A stretch of 64,000 nucleotides of DNA from Moraxella sp035181385 (GCF_035181385.1 NZ_JAXCJK010000003.1:186001-250000); one strand, 5' to 3'; shown: positions 42,497-51,775, numbered from the stretch's first letter. Made by a program: numbers and translations. Notes: generated by a model from the letters alone, not told the origin.

Positions 42497-42526
42497 ATAT
42501 TTTTTAATATTTTTTAATATTTTTTT
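42497..42526. repeat. Three 10-bp repeats with phased T-tracts before secA
   Basis: AATATTTTTT-type units repeat at exact 10-base spacing (42496, 42506, 42516). T-tracts at 42500-42505, 42510-42515 and 42520-42526 are in helical phase. This should give intrinsic curvature, and copy number could vary by slippage. The repeats end about 14 bases before the secA ATG. Confidence 0.6.
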
Positions 42527-42539
42527 ATAGGTAGTTTTC

Positions 42540-45332
42540 ATGTTAAGCAAAATTATTGGCAGTGTCATTGGCACGAAAAACGAGCGTGAATTAAAGCGTA
42601 TGCGTAAGGTTGTGGCAAAAATTAATGCCCATGAGCCGACCATTTCAGCATTATCTGATGATGAGCTACGCCAAAAAACCTTTGATTTTAAAAATCGCTA
42701 CAAGCAAGGCGAAAGTCTTGATGACATTCTACCAGAGGCTTTTGCTGTTTGTCGTGAGGCATCAAAGCGTGTCAATGGTATGCGTCATTATGATGTTCAG
42801 TTGATCGGCGGTATTACCTTGCATGAAGGTAAGATTGCTGAGATGAAAACGGGTGAGGGTAAGACCTTGATGGCGACCCTTGCCATTTATCTAAACGCCA
42901 TCAGTGGCAAGGGTGTGCATGTTGTTACGGTCAATGATTACCTAGCAGGTCGTGATGCTGAGCTGAACCGTCCATTATTTGCTTTTTTAGGGCTGTCAGT
43001 TGGCGTGATTTATAGTCAGCAGCCACCACAAGAGAAGTTTGAAGCGTATCGGGCGGATATCACCTATGGTACCAATAATGAATATGGCTTTGATTATCTG
43101 CGTGATAATATGGTGTTTAGCTTGGATGAGAAAAAACAGCGTCCACTAAATTATTGTATTATTGATGAGATTGATTCTATCTTGATTGATGAAGCAAGAA
43201 CACCTCTCATCATTTCAGGACAAGCCGAAGACTCTGCTGAGCTTTATACTTTAATTGACCATATCATTCCAAGGCTGACTCGTTCCAAAGATGAGGAGGT
43301 CAATAAGAATAACACTGATGGTGATTTTTGGATTGACGAAAAAAACCGCCAAGTGGAAATCAGCGAAAAAGGCTATGAGAAAATAGAGCATTTTTTGACA
43401 GAGGTTGGTCAGCTTGGACAAAACGAAAGTCTGTATAGTCCAGCACGCTTGCCGTTGCTTGCCCATGTGCAATCAGCAATCCGAGCACATCATTTGTTTG
43501 TCAAAAATGTCCACTACATTGTCCAAGATGGTGAGGTAATCATTGTTGATGAAAACACAGGGCGTACCATGCCAGGCCGTCGTTGGTCAGAGGGTTTGCA
43601 TCAAGCGGTAGAGGCAAAAGAGGGTGTGGAAATTCAGGCTGAAAACCAGACGATGGCAACCACTACTTTTCAAAATTATTTCCGCTTGTATGATAAGTTG
43701 TCAGGCATGACAGGAACGGCAGATACTGAGGCAGCTGAGTTTAAATCCACCTATGACTTAGAGGTGGTCATTATCCCAACCCACCGTCCGATTGCGCGTA
43801 TTGATTTAGATGACCAGATTTTTTTAACCAAGCTTGGCAAATATCAGGGCATCATCAAGGAAATCAAAGAAATTACCGCCAAAGGTGCACCGGTCCTAGT
43901 TGGTACAGCAACCATTGAGGCAAGCGAAGAATTATCTTATCTGCTTGACCAAGAGGGGATTGTCCATAATGTTTTAAATGCCAAACAACATGAACGAGAA
44001 GCGGAAATTATTGCTCAGGCGGGTCGTCCAAAAGCGGTAACGATTGCCACAAATATGGCAGGGCGTGGCACGGATATTATTTTGGGTGGTAATTGGCAAG
44101 CCCAAGTAGAAAATTTAAATGAACTTAGCGACGAACAAAAAGCCGCCATGCAAGCTGATTGGCAAGCCAAAAACGAAGCGGTTAAACAAGCGGGGGGGCT
44201 CCATATCATTGGCTCTGAACGCCATGAATCACGCCGTATTGACAATCAGCTTCGTGGGCGAGCAGGGCGACAGGGCGATCCTGGTCAGTCAAGGTTTTTT
44301 TTGTCATTAGAAGATGATTTGATGCGTATTTTTGCAGGCGATCGTGTGACAAGCATGTTTCGTGCGATGGGGCTAAAAGAAGATGAGGCCATTGAACATA
44401 AGATGGTGTCTCGTTCTATCGAGAACGCCCAAGGCAAGGTAGAGGCAAGAGATTTTGATGCACGCAAGAGTTTGTTAAAATATGATGATGTTGCCAATGA
44501 TCAGCGAAAGGTCATCTACACTCAGCGTGATGATTTGCTGGGGCAAGCAGACTTACAAGACTCCATTAAGGATATGCACTATGAGGTGTACAATGCTCTT
44601 ATCAGTCAATTTGTTCCGCCAGGTTCGGTTGATGATCAGTGGAATATTGATGGTTTAGAAGATGAGATTGAAGAAGCATTTCGTTTTTATATGCCAATTA
44701 ATGACTGGTTAGATGCTGACCGCCGCTTAGACGAAGAGGGTTTACGCATTAAAATTATTCAGACGGCCATTGCTCGTTATGAGGACAGACGCGTGCAAAT
44801 GGGCAAGGAAAGTGCTGCCCAGCTAGAACGCCACTTTGTTTTACAAAGTCTTGATAGGCATTGGAAAGAGCATTTAACCCAAATGGATCAACTTAGAAAG
44901 GGCATTCATTTGCGTAGTTATGCTCAAAAAAATCCAGAGCAAGAATATAAGCGAGAATCATTTGAGCTTTTTGTATCCATGCTCGGTGCGGTAAAATCTG
45001 ATATTGTACAAGATTTATCTAGAGTGCATGTGCCAACACCAGAAGAACTGGCCGCCTTAGAAGAGGAGCGTCGCCGTCAGATTGAAGCCATGCGAATGCA
45101 GTTTGATCGTCATGAGCTGGGCGAGGAGCAAGAGCAATCTGAATCTGGCCAAGCATCAGGACAAAATATCACATTGACTTTAGGTGCAGTAGGCGAAAAT
45201 ACTGAACGGGCCGAACATACGGCAGTAGGGGATATAGAGGACATTGCGATTCCAACAGGTACCAATCGTAATGCGCCATGCCCATGTGGCAGTGGCTTAA
45301 AATACAAACAATGTCATGGTAAAGTTGTCTAG
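42540..45332 (+). CDS. secA: Preprotein translocase ATPase SecA
   Basis: This motor drives unfolded proteins through SecYEG. It has 930 residues. Walker A is MKTGEGKT (102-109); the DEAD-like IIDEIDSILIDEARTPLI, ATNMAGRGTDI and GRAGRQGD follow. The C-terminal zinc tail CPCGSGLKYKQCH (about 916-928) binds SecB and lipids. The ribosome site is AGGTAG (42529-42534). No secM-like arrest gene is visible upstream. Instead there are phased T-tracts. Confidence 0.98.
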   Translation: MLSKIIGSVIGTKNERELKRMRKVVAKINAHEPTISALSDDELRQKTFDFKNRYKQGESLDDILPEAFAVCREASKRVNGMRHYDVQLIGGITLHEGKIAEMKTGEGKTLMATLAIYLNAISGKGVHVVTVNDYLAGRDAELNRPLFAFLGLSVGVIYSQQPPQEKFEAYRADITYGTNNEYGFDYLRDNMVFSLDEKKQRPLNYCIIDEIDSILIDEARTPLIISGQAEDSAELYTLIDHIIPRLTRSKDEEVNKNNTDGDFWIDEKNRQVEISEKGYEKIEHFLTEVGQLGQNESLYSPARLPLLAHVQSAIRAHHLFVKNVHYIVQDGEVIIVDENTGRTMPGRRWSEGLHQAVEAKEGVEIQAENQTMATTTFQNYFRLYDKLSGMTGTADTEAAEFKSTYDLEVVIIPTHRPIARIDLDDQIFLTKLGKYQGIIKEIKEITAKGAPVLVGTATIEASEELSYLLDQEGIVHNVLNAKQHEREAEIIAQAGRPKAVTIATNMAGRGTDIILGGNWQAQVENLNELSDEQKAAMQADWQAKNEAVKQAGGLHIIGSERHESRRIDNQLRGRAGRQGDPGQSRFFLSLEDDLMRIFAGDRVTSMFRAMGLKEDEAIEHKMVSRSIENAQGKVEARDFDARKSLLKYDDVANDQRKVIYTQRDDLLGQADLQDSIKDMHYEVYNALISQFVPPGSVDDQWNIDGLEDEIEEAFRFYMPINDWLDADRRLDEEGLRIKIIQTAIARYEDRRVQMGKESAAQLERHFVLQSLDRHWKEHLTQMDQLRKGIHLRSYAQKNPEQEYKRESFELFVSMLGAVKSDIVQDLSRVHVPTPEELAALEEERRRQIEAMRMQFDRHELGEEQEQSESGQASGQNITLTLGAVGENTERAEHTAVGDIEDIAIPTGTNRNAPCPCGSGLKYKQCHGKVV

Positions 45333-45405
45333 CCAAGATCATTATTTTCATTCAGTACTTATTAGTTATCTGCGTTCAAATTTGTAGATATTAATGGAAG
45401 GTATG

Positions 45406-45639
45406 ATGATAAAGCCACTTTGCTTGATGCTCATAACCGTTATCATGGTGTCGGCGTGTACCAAACGAGAGGAGCAACCTGTAGTAATACAAACTGAGGT
45501 GCAAATTGTTCCGATGTCCGCCGAACCTGCTGATGCCAAAGAAGAGGGTGTTAGCACCCCTTCGCATGAGAAAGCGGATGAAGGGGCATCTGAACTAATC
45601 ATTGAGTCAGTCGATGACGATGCACCAACTGATAAATAA
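45406..45639 (+). CDS. Small predicted lipoprotein
   Basis: The protein has 77 residues: a signal peptide with lipobox MVSAC (Cys at about residue 18), then an acidic, Pro/Glu/Asp-rich tail with no fold signature. Three in-frame ATGs exist (45394, 45403, 45406). GGAAGG at 45396-45401 best fits the last. Its function is unknown. It lies 73 bases after secA and ends before a strong terminator. Confidence 0.7.
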   Translation: MIKPLCLMLITVIMVSACTKREEQPVVIQTEVQIVPMSAEPADAKEEGVSTPSHEKADEGASELIIESVDDDAPTDK

Positions 45640-45648
45640 AATCTAATG

Positions 45649-45685
45649 AAAAAAGACACCCCTCATGAACAGGGTGTCTTTTTTT
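45649..45685 (+). terminator. Rho-independent terminator
   Basis: AAAAAAGACACCC (45649-45661) pairs with GGGTGTCTTTTTT (45672-45684), a 13-bp stem with a 10-base loop and T-tract. It ends the secA/lipoprotein side. Confidence 0.85.
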
Positions 45686-45719
45686 ACGACTGCTTTTAGT
45701 TTGTTGTTAAGTTGTTAAT

Positions 45720-45747
45720 AAAAAAAGCCCAGAATGGGCTTTTTTTA
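45720..45747 (-). terminator. Terminator for the Ala-rich lipoprotein gene
   Basis: AAAAAAAGCCC (45720-45730) pairs with GGGCTTTTTTT (45736-45746) with an AGAAT loop. It works on both strands but lies 27 bases after the minus-strand stop. Confidence 0.85.
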
Positions 45748-45773
45748 TTAACAACAGTGATCTAAAAAGTAGA

Positions 45774-46136
45774 TTACTTCTTGTCTGTGGTAGCAGTACC
45801 AGCAACAGCACCGTTAGCAGCATTTTTAGCAGCATCTGCAGCTTGTTCAGCAGCTTCTTGTGCATTTTCTGCAACAGCTTCAGCGTGTTCAGCGGCAGCA
45901 CCAGTAGTTACTTGAGCGTTTTGAGCAGCAGTAGCGGCAGTAGCAGCGGCAGCATCAGCAGTAGCAGCAGCTTCTTGAGCAGCAGCATCAGTAGGTGCGG
46001 TAGCAGCAGCTTCTTGTGCTTCTACAGCAGCTTCAGCGGCAGCTTGAGCAGCTTCTGGAGCTTCTTCAGCTGGTTTTGAGCAAGCAGTTAGAGCTAGAGA
46101 AGCGATTAGAGCAGATAGAGCTAGTTTGGTTTTCAT
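45774..46136 (-). CDS. Alanine-rich predicted lipoprotein
   Basis: The 120-residue protein has a signal peptide MKTKLALSALIASLALTAC, with a lipobox Cys at 19. The mature part is almost entirely Ala with Glu, Gln, Thr and Asp (for example QEAAATA repeated) and forms one long helix or coiled coil. It resembles a Braun-type or periplasmic helical lipoprotein in character, without sequence kinship I can name. GGAG is 7 bases before the ATG. A TATAAT at 46258-46263 (minus strand) may be its -10, giving a leader of about 115 bases. The opposite strand has an open Ser-rich frame that is a shadow. Confidence 0.8.
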   Translation of the reverse strand: MKTKLALSALIASLALTACSKPAEEAPEAAQAAAEAAVEAQEAAATAPTDAAAQEAAATADAAAATAATAAQNAQVTTGAAAEHAEAVAENAQEAAEQAADAAKNAANGAVAGTATTDKK

Positions 46137-46483
46137 GGTAAATCTCCGTAAGAATAGTAAGTTAGTATTGTATGGAAACGAAAAAATCTAGGCAGATACA
46201 TATGCTGTATTTACCACAGACAAAATCCTTATCATACTTTAATACTACGGTGCATAATTATACCTAAAATTTTGCAAATGAAAAGCAAAATTTTTTAATT
46301 TAACTGAAAAATTGTAACAAATTATTTCAATTAACTTGCTTGATGGTTTAGATTGCTCAAAATCCTGACCAAGCGTTTTGTCATATTCACAAATTTCATT
46401 TTGTGCAGATGTCGTACGATGATTTTTACAATTTTTCTAAGCCGTCTATTTTCTAAACCATCAATTAGGTGGTGGGATGGCTT
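46137..46483. other. Intergenic region between rho and the Ala-rich lipoprotein gene
   Basis: The 347 bases hold a perfect 10-bp inverted repeat AAAATTTTGC/GCAAAATTTT (46266-46275, 46285-46294). A separate 13-bp inverted repeat (46340-46352 and 46452-46464, arms containing TGATGGTTTAG and its complement) encloses 99 bases. Within that interval a stop-to-stop frame reads IAQNPDQAFCHIHKF and on, without a start near its left end. No ordinary rho terminator is obvious. Confidence 0.5.
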
Positions 46484-47752
46484 TTATCCTGTTGCTTTTT
46501 TAGTCATGTTACGAAAAAATTCGTCGTTTGTTTTGGAGTCTTTTAATCGGTCAAGTAAAAATTCTGTGGCTTGCGAGTCATCCATGGGTTGAAGCAGTTT
46601 ACGCAATACCCAAACACGGCGTAGTGTTTCTTCATCAAGCAAGCGTTCTTCACGGCGAGTGCTGGTTTTTTTAATATTGATTGCGGGGAAAATGCGACGC
46701 TCGGCAAGGTCTCGTTCAAGAGTAATTTCTTGGTTGCCTGTACCTTTAAATTCTTCAAAAATCACACTGTCCATTTTTGAGCCTGTGTCAATAAGAGCGG
46801 TTGAGATGATGGTCAGGCTGCCACCTTCCTCAACATTGCGTGCTGCACCAAAAAAGCGTTTTGGGCGTTCTAGTGCATTGGCATCTACACCACCTGTTAG
46901 CACCTTGCCACTTGATGGAATGACGGTATTATAAGCACGAGCCAGACGAGTAATACTATCTAGCAAGATGACAACATCTTGTTTATGTTCAACCAATCGT
47001 TTGGCTTTTTCAATGACCATCTCGGCAACCTGAATATGACGAGATGGTGGTTCGTCAAAAGTTGACGCCACCACTTCACCACGCACAGTCCGCTGCATTT
47101 CTGTTACTTCTTCTGGGCGTTCATCAATCAGCAAAACGATCAGATAGCATTCTGGATGATTTTTGGCAATGGCTTGAGCAATGCTTTGCAGTAAAACGGT
47201 TTTACCCGCCTTGGGTGGGGCAACGATGATGGAGCGTTGACCTTTGCCAATAGGGGCGATTAAGTCAATGACTCGCCCTGTTAAGTCTTCGGTTGTGCCA
47301 TTGCCTTGCTCTAGCGTGAGTTGTTGGGTAGGAAAAAGTGGTGTCAGGTTTTCAAAAATTAATTTATGACGACTGCGATCTGGCGTATCAAAGTTAATCT
47401 GACTGACCTTTAATAGTGCAAAGTAACGCTCTTGTTCTTTAGGTGGGCGGATTTGACCTGCGATGGAATCACCTGTTTGTAGGTTAAAACGACGGATTTG
47501 ACTTGGGCTGACATAGATATCGTCAGGGCCTGCTAAATATGAGCCTTCACTTGAACGCAAAAACCCAAATCCATCAGGAAGGATTTCAAGTACACCATCA
47601 CCATAAATAGGCTCGCCATTGCGTGCGTGAGTCTTTAAGATGGCAAAAATGATGTCTTGTTTTCGATTTCGTGCCATATTTTCAAGTCCCATTTGTTCTG
47701 CAATGGCAAGCAGCTCAGAGACGGATTTTCTTTTGAGTTCGGTCAGATTCAT
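46484..47752 (-). CDS. rho: Transcription termination factor Rho
   Basis: This hexameric RNA helicase ends transcription. It has 422 residues starting MNLTELKRKSVSELL, as in E. coli. The N-terminal RNA-binding region has DGFGFLRS, GPDDIYVSPSQIRRF. The P-loop is APPKAGKTVLLQ, the Q-loop region is ERPEEVTEM, and LDSITRLARAYN and the R-finger region RRIFPAI follow. I use the ATG at 47752; the TTG at 47767 has no better support. It is next to trxA on the same strand, as in Acinetobacter. Confidence 0.98.
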   Translation of the reverse strand: MNLTELKRKSVSELLAIAEQMGLENMARNRKQDIIFAILKTHARNGEPIYGDGVLEILPDGFGFLRSSEGSYLAGPDDIYVSPSQIRRFNLQTGDSIAGQIRPPKEQERYFALLKVSQINFDTPDRSRHKLIFENLTPLFPTQQLTLEQGNGTTEDLTGRVIDLIAPIGKGQRSIIVAPPKAGKTVLLQSIAQAIAKNHPECYLIVLLIDERPEEVTEMQRTVRGEVVASTFDEPPSRHIQVAEMVIEKAKRLVEHKQDVVILLDSITRLARAYNTVIPSSGKVLTGGVDANALERPKRFFGAARNVEEGGSLTIISTALIDTGSKMDSVIFEEFKGTGNQEITLERDLAERRIFPAINIKKTSTRREERLLDEETLRRVWVLRKLLQPMDDSQATEFLLDRLKDSKTNDEFFRNMTKKATG

Positions 47753-47910
47753 GGGTAGGTCTTGCAAAGATTGGTCATGAGAAATGCTGTCAGCTCTGTG
47801 ATAGAGATAATCAGACTGGCAAAATATATTATGAGAAAAGGTGCGTTGCGGATTGAAAAAGAATGTGCAACGGTGCGTAATGATACGAGTTTTTGCTCAT
47901 AAAATCAAGC

Positions 47911-47947
47911 AAAAAAACAAAGAGACCTGCAAAAAACAAGCCTCTTT
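47911..47947 (-). terminator. Terminator for trxA
   Basis: Read on the minus strand, AAAGAGGCTTG pairs with CAGGTCTCTTT (47937-47947, 47919-47929) using two G-U pairs, then G and seven Ts (47917-47911). It lies 34 bases after the trxA stop. Confidence 0.7.
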
Positions 47948-47980
47948 TACTCTTTTATTAGATTATTAGAATCGTTAGAT

Positions 47981-48301
47981 TTATAGATGCTTGTCTAACA
48001 ACTCGGCAAATTCTGATTTTGGACGGCTGCCAACAACAGTATCAACCTTTTCGCCATTTTTAAAAACAAATAAAGTAGGAATGCTACGAATGCCAAAGCG
48101 TGCAGCGATTTCTGGGTTGTCATCAACATTAACTTTGACAATGTGGGCAGTACCCTCATAATCGTTTGCCAGCTCTTCTAGGGTTGGTGAAATGGCTTTA
48201 CAAGGACCGCACCACGGTGCCCAAAAGTCCACAAGTACAGGCTTATCAGATTGTAGGACATCTCGTTCAAAATTTGCATCGGTGGTATTGATGATTGACA
48301 T
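47981..48301 (-). CDS. trxA: Thioredoxin
   Basis: This cytosolic disulphide reductant of 106 residues has the active site WCGPCK (30-35). The conserved Asp in LVDFWAP and the cis-Pro in IRSIPTLFVF are present. It is kept reduced by TrxB (54702). It lies upstream of rho on the same strand with its own terminator, and is divergent from the pseudouridine synthase gene. Confidence 0.97.
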   Translation of the reverse strand: MSIINTTDANFERDVLQSDKPVLVDFWAPWCGPCKAISPTLEELANDYEGTAHIVKVNVDDNPEIAARFGIRSIPTLFVFKNGEKVDTVVGSRPKSEFAELLDKHL

Positions 48302-48503
48302 ATTTTCGCCTTTTTTGTTTGGGTTGTGAATGAAATATGATAGACGGCTTAACAGACTTTATAAAGAGTTGGTCTGGGTATTGATGGATAATCAATAAAT
48401 AAAAGCCATCAAGTTAATTGTGTTATAATAGCAAAATTTTTAGAAAAAGACAGATTTTTTGTCATTGAATTTGTCAATCGTCCAAATTAATTGTGTTAAA
48501 GAT

Positions 48504-49256
48504 ATGAATAAAAATACCAATCGTCAAGACCGCTTGACTGATGATAAAATAGCTCGTATGAATGCCGATGAGTTGGCAAAGCCACAAGAGTTTTTTGCCA
48601 ATTTCATCAAGTCTATCACAATTTATGAAGATGATGATATTTGGGTGGGAGATAAGCCAGCGGGACTTTTGAGTGTAGATGGCAGGACATTGAAGGTCAG
48701 TTTGCAATCACGCTTACTTAGGGTAAATCCAAACATCAAACTTATCCATCGGCTGGACATGGATACATCGGGATTGATCATCTTTGCCAAAAATGAGTAC
48801 GCCCAAAGTCATGTTTCCAAGCAGTTTATAGACCGATTACCTCAAAAAGAATATCAAGCGGTGGTTTTTGGTACTGTTTGTCATGATGGCAAAACAGGGG
48901 TGATTGACATACCTGTTCGTTATGAGCCAACCACAAAACCTCGCCATATTGTCGATCCTGCTTGGTCAAAAAAAGCGCTGACTCACTATGAAATCTTGCA
49001 TCACGAATTACGCACAGATACCCAAGGTAAGGCACACCCTGTAACTCGTGTGACTTTAAGGCCTATCACGGGTCGTAGCCATCAGTTGCGTGTGCATATG
49101 GTGCATATCGGCCATGTGATGATTGGTGATCCAATCTATGCTCAAAATACTGCACTAGAACTTGCACCAAGACTGAACTTACACGCTCATAAATTGCGGT
49201 TAAAGCACCCAGTGCACGGTGTGTGGATGGATTGGCAAAGTGATGTGCCGTTTTGA
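48504..49256 (+). CDS. RluA-family pseudouridine synthase
   Basis: The 250-residue protein has the RluA catalytic motif IHRLDMDTSGLIIFAK (catalytic Asp in RLD) and the second motif PITGRSHQLRVHM. The rest has the family core (VGDKPAGLLSV, KEYQAVVFG, DPIY, LNLHAHKLRLKHP). It isomerises uridine in rRNA or tRNA; the RluA subtype is likely from length, but not certain. There is no S4 domain. I take the ATG at 48504, because the frame from 48459 begins with a TTG in AT-rich upstream sequence. The ribosome site is weak. Confidence 0.88.
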   Translation: MNKNTNRQDRLTDDKIARMNADELAKPQEFFANFIKSITIYEDDDIWVGDKPAGLLSVDGRTLKVSLQSRLLRVNPNIKLIHRLDMDTSGLIIFAKNEYAQSHVSKQFIDRLPQKEYQAVVFGTVCHDGKTGVIDIPVRYEPTTKPRHIVDPAWSKKALTHYEILHHELRTDTQGKAHPVTRVTLRPITGRSHQLRVHMVHIGHVMIGDPIYAQNTALELAPRLNLHAHKLRLKHPVHGVWMDWQSDVPF

Positions 49257-49289
49257 GGTCAAGTGATGCCAAGGTTAAAATTTGTATGC

Positions 49290-49308
49290 AGATAAGCTGT
49301 ACTTATCT
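49290..49308 (+). terminator. Possible terminator after the pseudouridine synthase gene
   Basis: AGATAAG (49290-49296) and CTTATCT (49302-49308) form a 7-bp stem with a 5-base loop. It is followed by a TAGTATTCTTAGTATG direct repeat, not a T-tract, so it is weak. Confidence 0.3.
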
Positions 49309-49416
49309 TAGTATTCTTAGTATGAAAAACATTAAAAAAGCAAAAAGTATTGTTATTCAATCTCTATTTTTCTTTATTGTTTTAAAGCAAAGAAGGTTTT
49401 TTTATTGTATCCATGA

Positions 49417-49746
49417 TTAAATCAGACCGCTTACCACTGCACTTTGATAAATGCGTTTGGCTCGAGTGCCTGTACCACAAAAGACCATCACAGGGCTAGG
49501 AAGCTCATTTAAGAGTTTGGCAAATTGTTCAACCACATCAAAAGACAAGCTCTCGCTATCTATGGGCAAATGACGATATTGTAGACCTGCACTGGTTGCG
49601 ATTTTGTTCAAAGCGTCAGTTCTTGGTTGATTGTCGCATTCATCATCAAAACGCAGATTGATGAGACTTTTAAAACCCAATTTTGATAAAACTTGGCATT
49701 GGCAAGGGTGGATTTGTTTATAAAGTGTGATGTGCTTTTTGTTCAT
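49417..49746 (-). CDS. DUF442 / beta-lactamase-hydrolase-like phosphatase
   Basis: This small cytosolic protein of 109 residues is of the TIGR01244/BLH type related to dual-specificity phosphatases and sulphurtransferases. The active-site loop is VFCGTGTRAK (C-x4-R, about residues 89-98). LINLRFDDECDNQP carries the likely general-acid region near residues 28-41. In other bacteria such domains accompany persulphide dioxygenases. Here it stands 142 bases after the SulP transporter gene on the same strand, so a sulphur link is possible but inferred. Confidence 0.8.
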   Translation of the reverse strand: MNKKHITLYKQIHPCQCQVLSKLGFKSLINLRFDDECDNQPRTDALNKIATSAGLQYRHLPIDSESLSFDVVEQFAKLLNELPSPVMVFCGTGTRAKRIYQSAVVSGLI

Positions 49747-49888
49747 ATTACCGTTCCAATGTCTGTTTAGGCTGCTTAAAAAACAAAGCTATCTTAGCGA
49801 AATTTTTGTCATGATTCAACTTTGATTTGGAAATAAGCATATTCTAAAATTTTAAAAATTACAAGAAAATCAAATTTTTTGGCATGAA

Positions 49889-51598
49889 TTACATATCATG
49901 CCAATCTTTGCTTTGATGTTTTAGTTTGTCTACGGCAAGTTTGGTACTTAAAAATACTTGTCCTGAAAGCTTATTAAGCAGTTTGCTGTCTTTTAAAATA
50001 TCCATGACACCCCCCTTAATCTCTGCAAAATGCAGGCGTTTGCCCTGACTTTTTATTTCTTGATTAAAATCAATCAACATTTCTTGGGCGGTTAAATCCA
50101 GATGATTGACGGCGGTCATAATAATAATGATGTCGTGTGCTTTTGGGTGGTCATAATAACGGCGCCTTAAGGTGTTGTGAATGGTGGTGGCATTGCCAAA
50201 ATACAAACTTTCATCAATTCTTAGCAAGAGTAAGTTGTCAAAAGTAGTTGTTTTGTGGCGTGTGATGTCGCGAAAATGTCCGCTATCACCAATCTGTCCG
50301 ATGGTGGCGATATTCACTCGATGTGAACGATAAATCATCAGTGCAAAGCTAGATAATATCCCTGCAATCAATCCAACATTTAGTCCAAATCCAATCGCTA
50401 CAATAAAGCTGATTATCCAGCATAGTGCATCTGCTTTGTCGTGTTTTAGGGCGCTGTTTAGGGTGTCAAAGTCCACCATTGAAATTGCTGAAATGACGAT
50501 GATGGCGGATAAAACCGCATATGGCAATCCTGTCAAAAACTGCCCAAAAAACAGCAAAATTAGCAAAATGCCTACAGCACACATGACCGATGCCAAAGGT
50601 GTTTTTGCACCAAGTCCGATATTTAGGCTGGTGCGAGAAATGCCACCTGTCACTGCAAAACCACCTGACATACTGCTGGCGATGTTGGCAAATCCTAAAC
50701 CAAGCAACTCTTTATTATTATCAAATGACTCTTTATGAATGCGTGCATAATTACTTGCCACTGCTGAGCTTGAAATAAAAGCGATGAGTGCAATAAGTAA
50801 TGCAGATGGCAACATAGCCAAGAGAGTGCTGATAGATAATGGTGGCAAACTAAGCGTTGGAAAGCCCGTTGGTAGCGGCTCAAGTAGGTGTATGCCAAGC
50901 TCTTGCCAATGTAGCTGGTTTGCCAAAATGATGGTGATGATGGTGATGATGATAACAAGCATACGCTTGGCAAAATCGGCACTGGATTTGGGCAGCCACG
51001 ACCAAAGCCCTGCGACATAGCGATTGGCGAATAAAATAGCAAAAGTTGCCACACCAAGCAGGGCAGTGCTTGGCTGAATGTAAAAGCTACCATGAGCCAG
51101 ATTTTTGATGATGTCGGTTAGACTGCCACCAACGATGGGTGCACCTATTAGATTTTTGAACTGCGTGATGATGATTAGTGCGGCGGCTGCACTGACAAAG
51201 CCACTAGCGACGCCACGGCTGACAAATTGCATGATCCAACCAAGTCGCAATACGCTTGCTAGGCATAAAATCGCTCCCACCATGAATGCTAATGTGATAG
51301 ATAGCATGATGTACTGCATACTGCCTGTGGCATAATCAGATAAAGCACTGGCAGTCATTACGGCTGTTACTGCCACAGGACCTAGGGCACTGACACTACT
51401 TGAACCTATGTAAGCATAAACCAAGGTTGGTACAATAGATGCGTACAGTCCCATGATGGGTGGCAACCCTGCCAATGCTGCGTAGCCTAGGCTTTGAGGA
51501 ATGACAAGTATCGCCATCATGAAGCCTGCGGTCAATTCGCTAATGATGAGTTTGGGTTGTTGTTTTAAAGTAGTCAGCCAATGGGGAAAAATAGACAT
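49889..51598 (-). CDS. SulP-family anion transporter with STAS domain
   Basis: This inner-membrane transporter has 569 residues and 10-12 membrane helices (about 15-430), then a C-terminal STAS domain (about 440-555, IIIIMTAVNHLDLTAQEMLIDF). IPQSLGYAALAGLPPIMGLYASI is the classical SulP signature near the N-terminus. The substrate is probably sulphate, bicarbonate or a dicarboxylate; sequence cannot decide. It is downstream of bolA (177-base gap). Confidence 0.92.
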   Translation of the reverse strand: MSIFPHWLTTLKQQPKLIISELTAGFMMAILVIPQSLGYAALAGLPPIMGLYASIVPTLVYAYIGSSSVSALGPVAVTAVMTASALSDYATGSMQYIMLSITLAFMVGAILCLASVLRLGWIMQFVSRGVASGFVSAAAALIIITQFKNLIGAPIVGGSLTDIIKNLAHGSFYIQPSTALLGVATFAILFANRYVAGLWSWLPKSSADFAKRMLVIIITIITIILANQLHWQELGIHLLEPLPTGFPTLSLPPLSISTLLAMLPSALLIALIAFISSSAVASNYARIHKESFDNNKELLGLGFANIASSMSGGFAVTGGISRTSLNIGLGAKTPLASVMCAVGILLILLFFGQFLTGLPYAVLSAIIVISAISMVDFDTLNSALKHDKADALCWIISFIVAIGFGLNVGLIAGILSSFALMIYRSHRVNIATIGQIGDSGHFRDITRHKTTTFDNLLLLRIDESLYFGNATTIHNTLRRRYYDHPKAHDIIIIMTAVNHLDLTAQEMLIDFNQEIKSQGKRLHFAEIKGGVMDILKDSKLLNKLSGQVFLSTKLAVDKLKHQSKDWHDM

Positions 51599-51775
51599 TA
51601 TTATTCAACGCAAAAAAAAGGGGGTATAAAAAATGAGCCGTTAAATGAACCACTTAATTTAAAAGATTTTTGATACTGCTTAAAAAAGCGTGTTGTTTTT
51701 GCCATAAATTTTGATTTTTTGTGCAAAAGTACAATCTTTATACTCTGTGATACTTTATGGCCATTAACTTTTGTT

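Noticed and set aside
45843..46079. Ser-rich frame opposite the Ala-rich lipoprotein gene
   Set aside because: It is a shadow of GCA/GCT codons; only the minus strand has a ribosome site and a signal peptide.
49881..49902. GGCATGA/TCATGCC hairpin over the end of the SulP gene
   Set aside because: It overlaps the coding end and has no T-tract on the correct strand, so I do not call it a terminator.
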